Positions 38,664 through 49,257 of a DNA stretch of 64,000 nucleotides are shown here, piece by piece. The translations under genes and the position numbers were made by a program. How positions within the stretch are numbered: the stretch's first letter is position 1; each line of letters opens with the position of its first letter. The notes under the pieces were generated by a model. It made no database searches, was not told the origin of the DNA, and saw only the letters and a program-made list of their open reading frames with translations. The DNA is from Isochrysis galbana (Eukaryota; Haptophyta; Isochrysidales; Isochrysidaceae), in NCBI GenBank assembly GCA_018136815.1, contig CM030936.1, forward strand, positions 1,648,569 to 1,712,568, read 5' to 3'.

Positions 38664-38780
38664 ATGGAGCGCGCCGCTGAGCCCCTCCTCTCCTTCGGGT
38701 CCCCCGCCGAGGGCGGCCCCCCTGTCCCCACGGACCAGTCGCTGGCAAAGCGGCCGCGTCCACCCTCGGAGGCCGACAAG
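38664..38780 (+). CDS. Orphan first exon beginning MERA
   Basis: Thirty-nine codons from ATGGAGCGCGC, ending at AAG|GTGCGTGC, a good donor. The peptide is Pro-rich (MERAAEPLLSFGSPAEGG). Without splicing the frame stops at 38847-38849. Downstream DNA is transposon sequence, so any second exon is displaced or lost. The start and its upstream TTATAGTT context match the ORF at 28100. Confidence 0.35.
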
Positions 38781-39122
38781 GTGCGTGCGACCCAGGTCGC
38801 GCCACACGGCCCGTGGCCACCGCCTAGATGCTCGCCCATCTGCTCGTGAAAGGTGAAGCACCTTTCGCGGCGCGCGCATGTCTATTTGCGACTCCCAGCG
38901 CCGCCTAGGAGACACAAATGGGCCAAGATATGATGGGTGAGGGGTATGGAGACGCCCTCCCATACCGCTACAGCCGTCAACGAGGTGGTCTGAGAGGCAG
39001 GCATGGGAGGGGACGGCGCGGCGCGGCAATGGCGTGCAGCACCTCCGAAGGTGCTTCACCTCTTAAGGTGGCGTCGCCACGGCGAGGAGGGGGAGGGCGG
39101 CGCGCGAAGCCGCCCAGCCCCT

Positions 39123-39385
39123 TGTCGCATTCGCGAATCGACACTCGTTAGGCTTCGCTCCTCTCTTCGTCGTTCGGTATTTATCGTTATAATTCTCTCG
39201 TTCTCGTTCTCGGTCAAAAGCTTCGCTTGGATGCATGGGATCGTGGGTTGTGGAGCGCCCTCTCTCTTTCTCTCGAAAGAGAAGGGAAGTTTCCCCACCT
39301 TTCTTCCTCCCAGGCGCCTCGCAAATAGGTTTAATTTGCTATCTCTACAGCGGTTCTTTATCTGCTTCTGGGGGCAATCAGGTTT
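39123..39385 (+). repeat. Leader/LTR-like repeat L, copy 2
   Basis: Inverted partner of 24116-24370, with shared TATTTATCGTTATAATTCTC, a CTCTCTTTCTCTCGAAAGAG block and TCTGGGGGCAATCAGG in the same order. Here no methyltransferase-like frame follows. Confidence 0.65.
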
Positions 39386-39507
39386 AATTTACGACCTCTT
39401 CGTATCTCCCCCTTAGGCACATCGCACTCCTTTCGTCTTATTTGGTAGGTCTCTTGGAATCTTGTGCGGCAGGATTGCCCCTCGTTTCCGTTATGGTGCG
39501 ATTCCTC

Positions 39508-39636
39508 CTGCCCGCCTTCCTCTGCTGACGGGCTTCAGCCCGTCAGCACCTCCGAACTCGTCTCCTCCGCCGCGCCTGCCGCCGGCATGGCCCCTTCCTC
39601 ATTGCCCTCAGGCCCTATGGGCCACTCCAATTCGTC
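39508..39636 (+). repeat. Repeat H with a perfect hairpin, copy 1
   Basis: About 130 bp match 60399-60537 inverted. The core is a palindrome with 10-bp arms CTGACGGGCT and AGCCCGTCAG separated by two bases (around 39524-39546), preserved in both copies. Confidence 0.7.
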
Positions 39637-39642
39637 ACCCCT

Positions 39643-40367
39643 CCAGCTGCCATGGGGCCTGACGGCTGTGGATGGCAGCTGCACGACCCGTGCGGCTGGC
39701 GGAGTGATCAGTGGGTACGTGGCCCCCGCCGATGGCGCGCATGGCCCAGCTGCGCACCCGCCTCATAGAGGGGGTGACGACGAACCCGTCAATCGTCGTC
39801 TCTCCCGTGAACGGGTCACCGTATCTCACCGCTGCGTAGCGCAGCAGCTCCATGGTTTGACAGCACAACTCCTGCACCACAGGTTGGATTCTTGAGACAT
39901 AGCGCACGAAAGAGTTGGAGGACATGGGTCTCATGCCCTGCCCTAGGGCTGCCGCCGAATATGACGTGTAACATTGCCCAGCAAGCAATGCCCCCACGAC
40001 GCTGCGCAACGCCTCGGACGAGAAGCTACCCTCCCTTGTAGAGGCAGCACGGGCTTGCTGCTCACCATCATCTGGGCCTTCAGGCGCAGGAAGGTGCTGC
40101 CCCAGGGATAGCCGGACCCGGCTGCCGGCCTGCAGGCGCGCGGCGTGACCGCAATCCCAGCTAGCACTTGAACTGCAGGACCATGCCATGGCCGCCGTAG
40201 ATGCGCTCTGGCGCCTCCGGGACGAGGAATCCGGGCACACCACAACCTCTGCATGCAAATTCATTTGCAATGAGGCAAGACAGATTCGCCCCGTTCACGA
40301 CAAAGCTGCGGCTGAGGCCCTCGAGGGCAGCCTGTCCACCATCGCCGGTCTCCTCCTCCTCTTGCAC
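39643..40367 (-). pseudogene. Mutator-like transposase remnant
   Basis: The N-terminal part reads FVVNGANLSCLIANEFACRG then CG.., followed by FKC about 30 residues later, like the zinc-knuckle region of a Mutator-like transposase family common in invertebrates and protists. In a shifted frame it continues with RSVVGALLAGQCYTSYSAAA, NSFVRYVSRIQPVVQELCCQ and TTIDGFV, where the Asp would be the first DDE residue. The rest of the catalytic domain is missing. At least one frameshift (near 40165) separates the two parts, so it is non-functional. Assignment is by motif order only. Confidence 0.5.
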
Positions 40368-40853
40368 AGGTGGTGGTGCCTGACGTAATTAATGCAGCCC
40401 CCCCCATGGGACGCGCTGGCTTGCGCAGACCCGCATCTCCGCCCGCAGAGCCGAAGTCAGCGGGAGGAGGAGCACTCCTTCGCCGGGCGCCCCGCTCCAA
40501 CTCTTCTTTCGGAGTGAGGACATCCTTGGCCCTGGGTCCCAGCGACTTCCTGTGCGGATGCTGTGCCCTCTCCTCGCCTGGTGCGCCATCGCTGCTATCG
40601 TGGTTGCGATAGCCGCACGCCGCCTCGCTCTCGCTACATCCAGCGCAGGTTGCACTCACAAGAGCACACCCCGTCCGGCACCCCGGCCAGACGGGTTGCT
40701 GCCGCTTCGCGGCCGCTTGGGAGGCCTTCCCATGCAGTCTCTCCAGCAGGCTAGCCGGCTCTGGGGGGGGGGGGCTCGCCCCGCGCAGCGTTCGCGCGAG
40801 ACCGCGCACCCGCTCCGATGAGCTCTCGTGCCCCCCACCCCCCCCCAGAATCG
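40368..40853. other. Transposon interior, no intact frame
   Basis: The minus strand is open but low-complexity. A CRTGCALVSATCAGC-type cysteine cluster near 40660 could belong to the transposase N-terminus. Contains a G run at 40766-40777 and a C run near 40834-40846. Confidence 0.4.
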
Positions 40854-40955
40854 GTGGCGACGCCACCTTAAAAGAGGTACTCTAAGCCTTGCAAAAGAGT
40901 AGTCTGTGGGGTTTGCCCCCCACCCCAAGGAAGGGGACGGCGGGCGAGCGGGCGG

Positions 40956-43659
40956 ATGGGAGGCGGGCAGCTCGGCGAGGAGGCGAGGCTGGCGGAGCGT
41001 GGGAAGGAGGCGTCCGCTGCGGCCTTCGTGCATGAGGCAGAAGCACTTGTCCGCCAGATGAGCCTGCGTGAGAAGGCCTCGCTCTGCTCAGGCCGCACCT
41101 TCTGGGAGCTCAAGAGTGTCAAGCGGCTGGGCGTGCTCGGCCCCAACGTCTCCGACGGGCCGCATGGCGTGCGCCGCGACCTGGGCGCGTCACATCTGGG
41201 GCTCGATGGCTCGGCGCCCGCTACCTGCTTCCCTTGCGCCTGCGCGCTCGCCGCATCATGGGACCCAGTACTTGTGCGGCAGGTGGGCGACGCGCTCGGC
41301 CGTGAGTGCCTCGCCCTAGAGGTGGGTGTGCTGCTCGGGCCTGGCGTGAACATCAAGCGCCACCCTCTCTGCGGCCGCAACTTCGAGTACTTCTCGGAGG
41401 ATCCACTGTTGGCGGGCGAATTTGCTACCAACTTCATCCTTGGAGTCCAAGCGCACGGCGTGGGCACTTCAATCAAGCACTATGCGGCCAACAACCAAGA
41501 AGCAAACCGCATGACGATCGACACACTGGTGGATGAGCGGACCCTGCGCGAGATCTACCTACCGGCGTTCGAGGCGGCCGTGACCCGGGCGCGGCCCTGG
41601 ACCGTGATGAGCGCTTACAACAAGCTCAACGGGATGCAGTGCTCCGAACATCAATGGCTCAACAACCGAGTCCTTCGGGAAGAGTGGGGGTTCGAGGGCG
41701 TCATCGTGACTGACTGGGGCGGGATTGCCGATCGCGTCAAGGGCTTAGCAGCCGGCATCGATCTCGAAATGCCGTCCTCTGGCGGTATGAATGACGCGCG
41801 GATTGTCTCTGCGGTCAAGTCCGGTCGGCTTGACGAGGGCATCTTGAACACTGCCGCCACGCGTGTAACAAGCTTGTGCCTCGCTGCTGGAGCAACACGC
41901 ACCAAGGCTGCGGCTCAGCCCCAGGGCGCGACTCTGCATGAGAAGAACCACGCACTTGCCCGCCAGTGCGCTGCCGAGTCAGCAGTACTCCTCAAGAATG
42001 AGCGTGGGCTGCTGCCGCTCATTCCCGGCGGCCGGGTGGCACTCTTGGGCGGCTTCGCGCGCATCCCACGCCACCAGGGCTCTGGCTCATCCAAGGTGAA
42101 TTCGTATCAGATCGAGGTGCCAATGGAGGCGATCCGCGCCGTGGTCGAGGAAGCTGGGGGCGAGCTGTGGTTTGGAGAGGGCTTTCATCCTACCCATGGC
42201 GAGAGCGATCCTGCACTGATCGAACAGGCCATCGAGATGGCCCGCCGGAGTGATGTGACCATCATCATGGGCGGACTTCCCGATGAATACGAAAGCGAGG
42301 GCTTTGACCGCGACCACATGCGCATGCCCGAGCAGATCGACAATCTCATCGCATCAGTGGCTCGCGTGCAGCCTCGCCTGGTAGTGGTGTTGAGCAATGG
42401 CGCGCCCATCGAGATGCCATGGATCCACGAGGTGCCTGTCGCCCTTGCTCCCGCGTCGCAAATGCGCAAGAGCATGAGAGAGCACCGCTGTCCGATCTCT
42501 TCCATGGCCTCTTGAGTGCCCAGGACCTCTTCCTGAGTCTCGTGAGTATCCAAATACACTGCGTGGACGCATCTGCCACTGCCTGACTGCGTGTTGCACC
42601 CCCGGCTCATGTCCTCCTCGCTCTCGCTCATGTACCCAGGTTCCGGCTGTGCTCGAGACCTACCTTTCGGGGCAGGCGGGCGGCCTCGCAGTTGCCGACC
42701 TGCTCTTTGGTGCGGTGTGCCCGTCAGGTAAGCTCGCGGAGACCTTCCCCGTCACGGCCGCCGACTGCGCTTCAGATGCGCACTTCGCCTCTCACCCGCG
42801 CCAACTCGTTTATCGCGAGGGCCTCAACGTGGGCTACCGGCATTTCGTCACCAACGGCATTCGGCCGCTCTTCCCTTTTGGACACGGCCTTTCGTACACA
42901 AATTTCGACTATGGCGAGCTCAAGTTGAATAAGACGTCCATCACCATATCGAACGCATCAGACCCGCACGTGCTCTCAGTCGAGGTGGAGGTGCGCAACT
43001 GCGGCGGCTGCGACGGTGCCGAGGTGGTGCAGCTTTACGTAGCCCCCCCTCGCGCTGCGCCGGGCGAGTCGCGCGTGTTCCGACCGGCGCGCGAGCTGCG
43101 CGCCTTCGAGAAGGTGCGCATCCCTTGCGGCGAGGCTCGCATCGTGCGGCTGGCTCTCCCAGCGCGAGCCTTCGCGTTCTATGACATTCGCGCCGGTGGA
43201 TGGCGTGTAGAGCCCGGGGCGTACGAGCTGCTCGCGAGTTCATCTTCTGAGGACATACGCTCACGTGCGACTGTCACCGTTGCGTCTGTTGCGGAAGCTG
43301 AGCCCCATCCAGATGCTCCGAGGTGCAACCCACCCTATCTTGAGGCGAGCGACGCACACCTGGGCAAATTGGGGCTGCGCATCCGTCCTTGCCCACCAGT
43401 GCGGCCCTATACAATTCGAACGACCGTGGGTGAGGTCGGGGACGACGCTGGCTATTGCGGCAAGCTCTTCTATGGCTGCATCATGTGCGGGCTGCCAAAG
43501 GCGGAGAACGCTGTGGAGAACCGGCTGCGCATCGAGATGACGCGCACTCTGCCACTAGAAATCCTCTTCAACTTTGCCAACGGGGCGTTTGGACGAGTTT
43601 TGTGTCCGAGCCCCTGTCTCCACTCACTCGTGTGCTGTCTGAACACGTGCCCCCACTGA
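40956..43659 (+). CDS. Glycoside hydrolase family 3 beta-glucosidase
   Basis: GH3 enzymes release terminal beta-linked sugars by a retaining mechanism. Exons 40956-42431 and 42640-43659 join in phase 0 (GT-AG, 208-bp intron), about 831 aa. Seen in order: NVSDGPHGVRRDLG; GRNFEYFSEDPLLAG; IKHYAANNQEANR; GFEGVIVTDWGG, whose Asp is the expected nucleophile; LLKNERGLLPL at the linker; GLPDEYESEGFDR in the second domain, with the glutamate region expected to supply the acid/base; FPFGHGLSYTNFDY; then a fibronectin-III-like domain. No signal peptide is visible at this start, suggesting a cytosolic or organellar enzyme, or an upstream exon. The last 30 residues are Cys-rich and may reflect an unrecognised final intron. 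Confidence 0.9.
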
Positions 43660-44503
43660 TCATCGCGTGGCGTGAGTGATGGCGAGGCTATCTTCGCCGG
43701 CGAGATCAGTGTTGCTATTTCATTTGACACCCCAACTCAAAGCAACCGGCGCCGGATAGATGCATTGACTTCATACTGGAGCGGACTGCGGTGTAACTCG
43801 CAGGCTGTTGTGGCAGCATGGAAGATATAACTCGCACTGAGGCTTCATCGGAAGACATTTCCACACAGTAAGCCGATTCCTTCCACCAGACAGAATAGTT
43901 GCTTCCGATCCCTTTCTTTCATGTGGTGGCTCAGGTTGTCTTTGTGCTTCAACGTACCTCGCTCATCATCTCAATCACTGCGACGGGGTGTACTTCTCCG
44001 GCGAAAAGGCTTTGACGGCGGCGAGGCCGATGCCATGGCTGGACACAGCATCCGTCGTCGTGCCCTTCTATCATTTCACCCTCGCGTGCCACCTGGATGC
44101 GTAAACTCTCTATCTGGCAAATACCATAAAAAAATCTGAAGATCCTGGGCTACACACCTACTATACTAAAAAAACCTTTTAACATTCTCGCCTCGCGCGC
44201 GGCACTGGAATTCACTTTCGTAGCCACGCCCCTTCCCTTCTCAGCTCCCTCACTACCCGCCTTGCGGCTTTTCCCCTTGTGCTCTACTTTGGGGCTCAGG
44301 TTGCTGGGGGGGGTTGGGCTGGACGGGATGCACTTGTCCCCAGCGAGTGTTCTCGCCTTTCTCCTGTGCCCGGTTGGGATTTCTAACGTTAGGCGTCAGA
44401 TGAAATGGACCAAACGCGATCTAGCGCATCATACATCAGATCTGACGTCAGGTGTCTCTAATATATTAGTAATTACTACGTATTAAATCATGAGAATACA
44501 CGC
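43660..44503. other. Gene-free stretch with repeat ends
   Basis: A third copy of the element G 3' end (CTGAAGATCCTGGGCTACAC, then ACCTACT) lies near 44135-44162 next to an A-run. It is followed by AAAACCTTTTAACATTCTCG (from about 44170), which matches 27966 onward. No coding exon was seen. Confidence 0.5.
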
Positions 44504-45430
44504 TCACTCCTCATCTTCGGGCTCATCTGGGATCATCTCCAAGTCCCATGGAAGCACACACGACTCCCAATTCTGCATCACGTCCTTCAACACAAGATTA
44601 GTGTGACACCTCACAAGCCTCTCCACAGTGCGATGCCCCAGCCGGTTCCTTTTCTTGGAGTGTATCCAATCCTCGACGGACCATGACCGCTCACACCCTG
44701 ACGCAGAGCAAGACAGTGCCAACAAACGCATCGCTGCCCAACGCAGATGAGGCCACGGCGCCAAGTAGATGTTCGCCCACTTGTACGAGGCCATGCATGC
44801 CCTTCGCCTTCGCCGAAAATGCAACGGCATCAGTCAAGTCGTATAAGCCTGCAGAAATCGCCTCTTGGAAGTCGGCCATGTCGGCCAGAAGCGCCGGATA
44901 TGGATGCTCATCCGTCGCCATCTGCTTGAGCACTTCTTTGGTATCTTTCGTTTCATCTGTACTGAAAGAGCGACGACAGAATTCAGGCTCCAAGCAATAA
45001 GCAGCCGTCATGACGGGAGAGTGCATGTACTCCCACCTGGCCATGAAGAGAGCGTGCATCTTGTTCCTCACGCGCTCGTTGAGGCCCTGAATCGGCTCCT
45101 GGAAGTGCTCGTCGAGCTGGAGCAAGTACGCGTACACCTTGGCCAAATTCGCACCGAGCTTGCCGTCTGTGAGCCTCAGGAGCCGGTAGACCGGTTCCAA
45201 GAGGGTGATGGCGAGCCGAGCCGTGTTGAGATGCTCGTCGTCGCGCACGATGCGCTTCATCTCGGCGCCCTTCTCTTTCATCTCGGTCTTCTGCTTTGCC
45301 AACCACTCCGTGTACTCCTTGTCGATGACGAGCTTGTCAAGGACGCCGTGCACGTTGACATAGCGCATGAGCATCATGAGGTTCGAGGCAAATCGAGTTT
45401 CAACGGGCTTCAAGAGCTCCATACCCCCTT
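44504..45430 (-). pseudogene. hAT-family transposase C-terminal remnant
   Basis: From ATG 45422 the minus strand reads MELLKPVETRFASNLMMLMR, a typical hAT core segment, then LLEPVYRLLRLTDGKLG and WEYMHSPVMTAAYCLEPEFC. Near 44800 the frame shifts and continues with LALSCSASGCERSWSVEDWI, then HSKKRNRLGHRTVERLVRCH, the hAT C-terminal dimerisation region. The N-terminal BED finger and first catalytic residues are missing. The frameshift and missing half make it inactive. Confidence 0.8.
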
Positions 45431-45758
45431 TTGGGCGATCACCTCGAGGAACTTCAGCACACAGATCGCGGTCCAAAAAACCTGCGCCTACCACCTTAAT
45501 CTGCGAGCCAAAAGGCCCGCCCCCCCCCTCCCCCGACGCCAGACCCAAGGTAGCGTACATGGGTCGACCCCCCGAAACCGAATATAAAGGAACGAGGGGG
45601 GGGCGAAAAGGGGAGTGAGGGCGGGGTAAAGGCGATGTCGGGTGTCGGGTGTGGACCCCACCGAAAGGGAGAGCGGTTAGCAGCGTAGTAGTAGTAGTCA
45701 TCATCTTCAAGAATATTTTTTTAGAGCCCCAGCGCGTGTGCAGACCCCGCCCCCCCTT
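45431..45758. other. Spacer between hAT remnant and F-box/LRR-like gene
   Basis: GC runs at 45525-45535 and 45595-45603 and an AT-rich CATCTTCAAGAATATTTTTTT at about 45700 that resembles 18833. The last 100 bases are presumed promoter and 5' UTR of the gene at 45759. Confidence 0.4.
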
Positions 45759-48221
45759 ATGTCCCCGTCCCAGCGCTTTGGCCGCGCGATGGCGTCGCCA
45801 GCCCGGATCGCTGGCTTGGCGCGCGGCGCGGAGGGCGCAGATCGAGCCACGCGAGTCGGCGCAAGCACGGAAACGCTTGGAAACGCTCCTTCCTCTTCCC
45901 CTCACTCGCCACTTCCTGCCACGCCGCTCGCTCCCTCACCCCTCCCTCCTTCGCCTCTCCTCGGGGGATGCCCGGCCGACGCAGAAGACCTCATCGGCTC
46001 CTCCAGCCCTCGCCCGCCGGCTGTGCCTCATGAGAATGACAGCTCCGTGCGCAGCATCGATAATCTGTCTTTCACCGTGCCTCGCAGCCGAGCTCACTCC
46101 ACTCCGTTCGCGTGCTCGGCACTTGAGGGTGTGAGTGACGACTTGCTCGAGTCCATCGCCCGAGTGTGCACACATCATGCGAGACTCGCTCTCAGCGCGA
46201 CCTGTTCTCGGCTGCATCGGATATGTCGGCCATTTCACGAGACAATTGTACTCGCCACAAGTACTCAAGTCCGTGGTTTCCTCAGATGTGCCGCTGAATA
46301 CTGTCCAAAACGTCTTGTGCTGCGACCATGCCTTCGAGCGGAAGACATCTTTGCCATCCTGGCGCACAGCTTGTCGACGCAGGTGATCCGGCTGTCGTTG
46401 CCCGGAAATGTGACGCAACTATTGATACAGGACGGCTTGATCAGCCCGTTCGCCGGCAAAGTTGAACTGAAGTTGCCGTGTGATGATGACGTGCGGCATT
46501 TTGCCAGCTTGCTTGCCACCGGCGCGCTCGCGCATGTGGTGGGCCTCGAACTCACCTTGGTGCAGTACGACGGATCCTCTGGCCCGGCCTTGATGAAGGC
46601 GTTGGCCAGTGTACCTCTCAGATCCATGCGATCACTGCGTTTGGTGCGCTTCTCCGCACAAAATCGTGACACTACCGACATCCCCTTTCCATGGATTGAC
46701 GATGAAGCAATGAGTGCGGCGGTGGTTTGCTTTGCCAATGCTATGCCGCGTTCGATGCCGTGTCTGGCCAGCCTAGATCTCGGAATCGACGAGGAGGAGA
46801 CCATCATGACGGAGGAGTCGATTGACGATCTCTTCGTCACCATGCCGATACGCGCGCTCAGCTCGCTCACGGAGCTCCGGACATGTGGCACCTGTGCTCT
46901 CCGGGGTCTTTCCGACGGAGCAATGAGTGCGTTGAACGAACACATGGAGAACTTTGAATTACGAGGCGTGTATCGTATCTCGGACATTGTGCCGGCCATG
47001 GTCGAGGGCCACCTGTCACGCCTCACGGGTCTCAGCATACAGACAGACTCGTATGAGGCGATAGGAGACGTGTTCGCCTGCACCCGGGCCTCGTCTCCCC
47101 TACACCGATTGAAGTGGCTTGAGTTGGATGGCGATTTCACTCGCGACGTACAAGGCCTTCTCGGGGCCCTCCAGGCGGGCACTTTGAGCGGGTTAGAGCG
47201 CGTCGGCCTTCACCATTACACCACGCGAGACGTCATCTCTCACATTGTGCCCGTACTAGATGCTACGGTATGCCACGCACCAAGATTGCGCGAGCTCTCG
47301 CTCTCACTCCAGGAGACTGTCATACTCGAGAAGCTTGCGAGTGTTGTGCCACAATTACATGGGTTGACGGACTTGAAACTCATTGGACCCACGAACGACC
47401 GAGTGAATGATGGTGTGATCGGTGGCTACGAGGAGGCCTTGGGCAAAGTTTTGAGCGAGTTGCCGATGCTGCGCAAGCTGCAGCAGCTGACTTTGTGCCA
47501 TATCCTCGGTCAAGCTTGTCATATTGGCCCATTGCAGCGTGCGTTGACAGGTTGCCCAATGCTCAAGACAGTCGCAATTGAAGGATGCACAGAGGAATTC
47601 AAGGTGATGCAGTGCCTACGAGCGGCCCACTCCGGGGGGGGCCTGCTGCACTTATCCGAGCTTCGGCTGGAAGACGTGGACTTAACATCCTTCTTGATCC
47701 CTTCGTTCGGCGATTTGCTAGAGAGTCTGTCAAAGGCAGGAGGGCCCAAGCTGTCGACATTATCGTTGTGCGGGAATAAGATTGGACCTGAAGCGCAGTT
47801 GGGCGCGCTTTTTGCATGCCACACCTTAACGAACCTCGCAGAATTGGACCTCTCCATATCGGACTTGGGTAACGGCTCATTTGTATCGTTCTCGCATGGG
47901 CTCGTTGATGGCAACCTGCCCATGCTTCAGGAGCTGCGTGCAGCAGAAGCCCATCTCGTTACCGATGACGTTGTTGCTCTAGCCACGGCTGCCACATGTG
48001 CAAATGTACTCCGGCGGTTGACTAAACTTGACTTATCCATGAATGATGTTGGTTCGATGGGCGCCAAAGCCATTATCGACGCCGCTGGTGAGGGCGCTTG
48101 GCCCAAGCTTGAGGAACTCTTGTTGTGCCATAGCGGTGTGCCAAGCCCTGGCGACCTAGTCCTAGGAAGGTCCGATTTTGGAGCATTACCCGCGTTAGAG
48201 GTTGTGTTGCTGATTCCCTAA
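45759..48221 (+). CDS. F-box-like / leucine-rich-repeat protein
   Basis: An 820-aa single-exon protein starts at ATG 45759 (alternative ATG 45789). After a Ser/Pro-rich N-terminus, LEGVSDDLLESIARVCTHHA then RLALSATCSRLHRI resembles an F-box (L..L.D.LL..I...L....L......C+.+..I), which would recruit SKP1 in an E3 ligase. The remainder is built of irregular leucine-rich repeats of the RNI/cysteine-free type, for example LPMLRKLQQLTLCHI, KLSTLSLCGNKIG, LTNLAELDLSISDLG and LTKLDLSMNDVGSMGA. The last repeats are the most regular. F-box identity is tentative; the LRR solenoid is clear. Substrate is unknown. Confidence 0.72.
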   Translation: MSPSQRFGRAMASPARIAGLARGAEGADRATRVGASTETLGNAPSSSPHSPLPATPLAPSPLPPSPLLGGCPADAEDLIGSSSPRPPAVPHENDSSVRSIDNLSFTVPRSRAHSTPFACSALEGVSDDLLESIARVCTHHARLALSATCSRLHRICRPFHETIVLATSTQVRGFLRCAAEYCPKRLVLRPCLRAEDIFAILAHSLSTQVIRLSLPGNVTQLLIQDGLISPFAGKVELKLPCDDDVRHFASLLATGALAHVVGLELTLVQYDGSSGPALMKALASVPLRSMRSLRLVRFSAQNRDTTDIPFPWIDDEAMSAAVVCFANAMPRSMPCLASLDLGIDEEETIMTEESIDDLFVTMPIRALSSLTELRTCGTCALRGLSDGAMSALNEHMENFELRGVYRISDIVPAMVEGHLSRLTGLSIQTDSYEAIGDVFACTRASSPLHRLKWLELDGDFTRDVQGLLGALQAGTLSGLERVGLHHYTTRDVISHIVPVLDATVCHAPRLRELSLSLQETVILEKLASVVPQLHGLTDLKLIGPTNDRVNDGVIGGYEEALGKVLSELPMLRKLQQLTLCHILGQACHIGPLQRALTGCPMLKTVAIEGCTEEFKVMQCLRAAHSGGGLLHLSELRLEDVDLTSFLIPSFGDLLESLSKAGGPKLSTLSLCGNKIGPEAQLGALFACHTLTNLAELDLSISDLGNGSFVSFSHGLVDGNLPMLQELRAAEAHLVTDDVVALATAATCANVLRRLTKLDLSMNDVGSMGAKAIIDAAGEGAWPKLEELLLCHSGVPSPGDLVLGRSDFGALPALEVVLLIP

Positions 48222-48459
48222 TGCGCGAGGGTGAGTGAGGACCCCGGAGTGTCCCAAAGCGATGAAACGTGCCGTGAATGTATGCATATAAAAATAGAAA
48301 TAATGTTATATATCCTAGCCAACGTACTCTCTACTCTCTACACCACCTGCTTCTCGCAGTTGGCTCTCGCTGATTTGGGCGCTGCAGACGACCGGCAAGC
48401 CACATCAATCACCTCCTCGCTCATCCGCCTCGCTGCTGGCCCCCCCACTGAGACAAGAG
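48222..48459. promoter_or_regulatory. Upstream region of the MDP1-like gene
   Basis: Contains a variant of the dispersed TTATATCCTAGCCAAC motif at 48304-48322, followed at once by GTACTCTCTACTCTCTAC (48323-48340), about 120 bp before the start codon. The second string recurs upstream of two other genes and may be a core promoter element. Confidence 0.4.
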
Positions 48460-49257
48460 ATGAAACGAGCGCTGATTCCCCTCGACAGCCGTCTTGCTGA
48501 CAGGATTCACTCTAGCGGAGTCGAGGCCATTGTGGTGGACCTCGACTCCACATTATGGAACGGCAACTGCGAGTCTTTCAGCGATTTTGTGCAGATCTCG
48601 GAGAGTTCAGTTCGTCGCAAACGCGATGAGCGCACGCTCTCCCTGTACCCAGAGGTAGCTGCGACGTTGCAAATCATGCATGAGTTAGGTGTCCGTGTCG
48701 CAGTGGCATCGGCGAGTCCTGCGGAAGGAACAGCCCTCAGACTGCTCCGCGCATTCGGGATTCTTCCTTTCATATCAAAGGCCGTCATCCAACCCGGCAG
48801 TAAATCGACGCACCTGCGCCTAATTCGCTCCTCACTTGGTCTCAGTAATTTCCAGCGCACGCTATTCGTTGACGACCTTGAGCACAACATTCGTACCGTC
48901 CGTGCCATGGGCTGCACATGTGTGCACGTTCATGGATACTGTAACCCAGCATGCGGGCTGCCTTGTACAGGGCATGGTATGAGGTCAATGGACATCATCA
49001 ATGGCCTGCGTGATATGCAGCATAGCTCGAAGAGTGCCGCGATCTTTAGATCTTTCTTCAAAGCACGATCGTCGTCTATATCGGGCAAGGTGTCCAGTGA
49101 GGAGCACAAGACAAGCAATAGCAATCGCAACGTATTTACTTCCTCATCTGAGGCTTGCTCGAGAATCCAGAACACTGATCTTTGCGCTGGAGCTGCGATG
49201 GTGGGCCCTTTGACGGAGCAGGAAACACCTCATCCCGAGCGGGCGATGCCAATATGA
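48460..49257 (+). CDS. MDP1-like HAD phosphatase
   Basis: Magnesium-dependent phosphatase 1 enzymes dephosphorylate phosphotyrosine or sugar phosphates, including glycated adducts. The 265-aa protein starts at ATG 48460. HAD motif I is VVDLDSTLWN (DxDST), motif II is VAVASAS, and the motif III Lys lies in PGSKSTHLRLI. Motif IV is LFVDDLEHNIR. The YPEVAATLQIMHELG segment and TLW after motif I are typical of the MDP1 branch. The last 100 residues are Ser-rich and lie outside the domain; canonical MDP1 is about 165-180 aa, so this C-terminal tail is an extension. Confidence 0.85.
   Translation: MKRALIPLDSRLADRIHSSGVEAIVVDLDSTLWNGNCESFSDFVQISESSVRRKRDERTLSLYPEVAATLQIMHELGVRVAVASASPAEGTALRLLRAFGILPFISKAVIQPGSKSTHLRLIRSSLGLSNFQRTLFVDDLEHNIRTVRAMGCTCVHVHGYCNPACGLPCTGHGMRSMDIINGLRDMQHSSKSAAIFRSFFKARSSSISGKVSSEEHKTSNSNRNVFTSSSEACSRIQNTDLCAGAAMVGPLTEQETPHPERAMPI

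Larger units (their letters stand above)
39058..40878 (-). mobile_element. Mutator-like DNA transposon remnant with inverted ends
   Basis: The left end ACCTCTTAAGGTGGCGTCGC (39058-39080, 23 bp) recurs inverted at 40854-40878 with a two-base insertion. Between them lies a decayed transposase on the minus strand, plus copies of repeats L (39123-39385) and H (39508-39636). Repeat L inside the ends suggests either a nested retroelement leader or a shared subterminal sequence. Target-site duplications were not found. Confidence 0.55.

Noticed and set aside
44691-45905. A 404-codon minus frame taken as a full hAT transposase
   Set aside because: Only the part from 45422 downward is hAT-like; the N-terminal 160 residues overlap the start of the plus-strand LRR gene and GC-run spacer, and the C-terminus is frameshifted.
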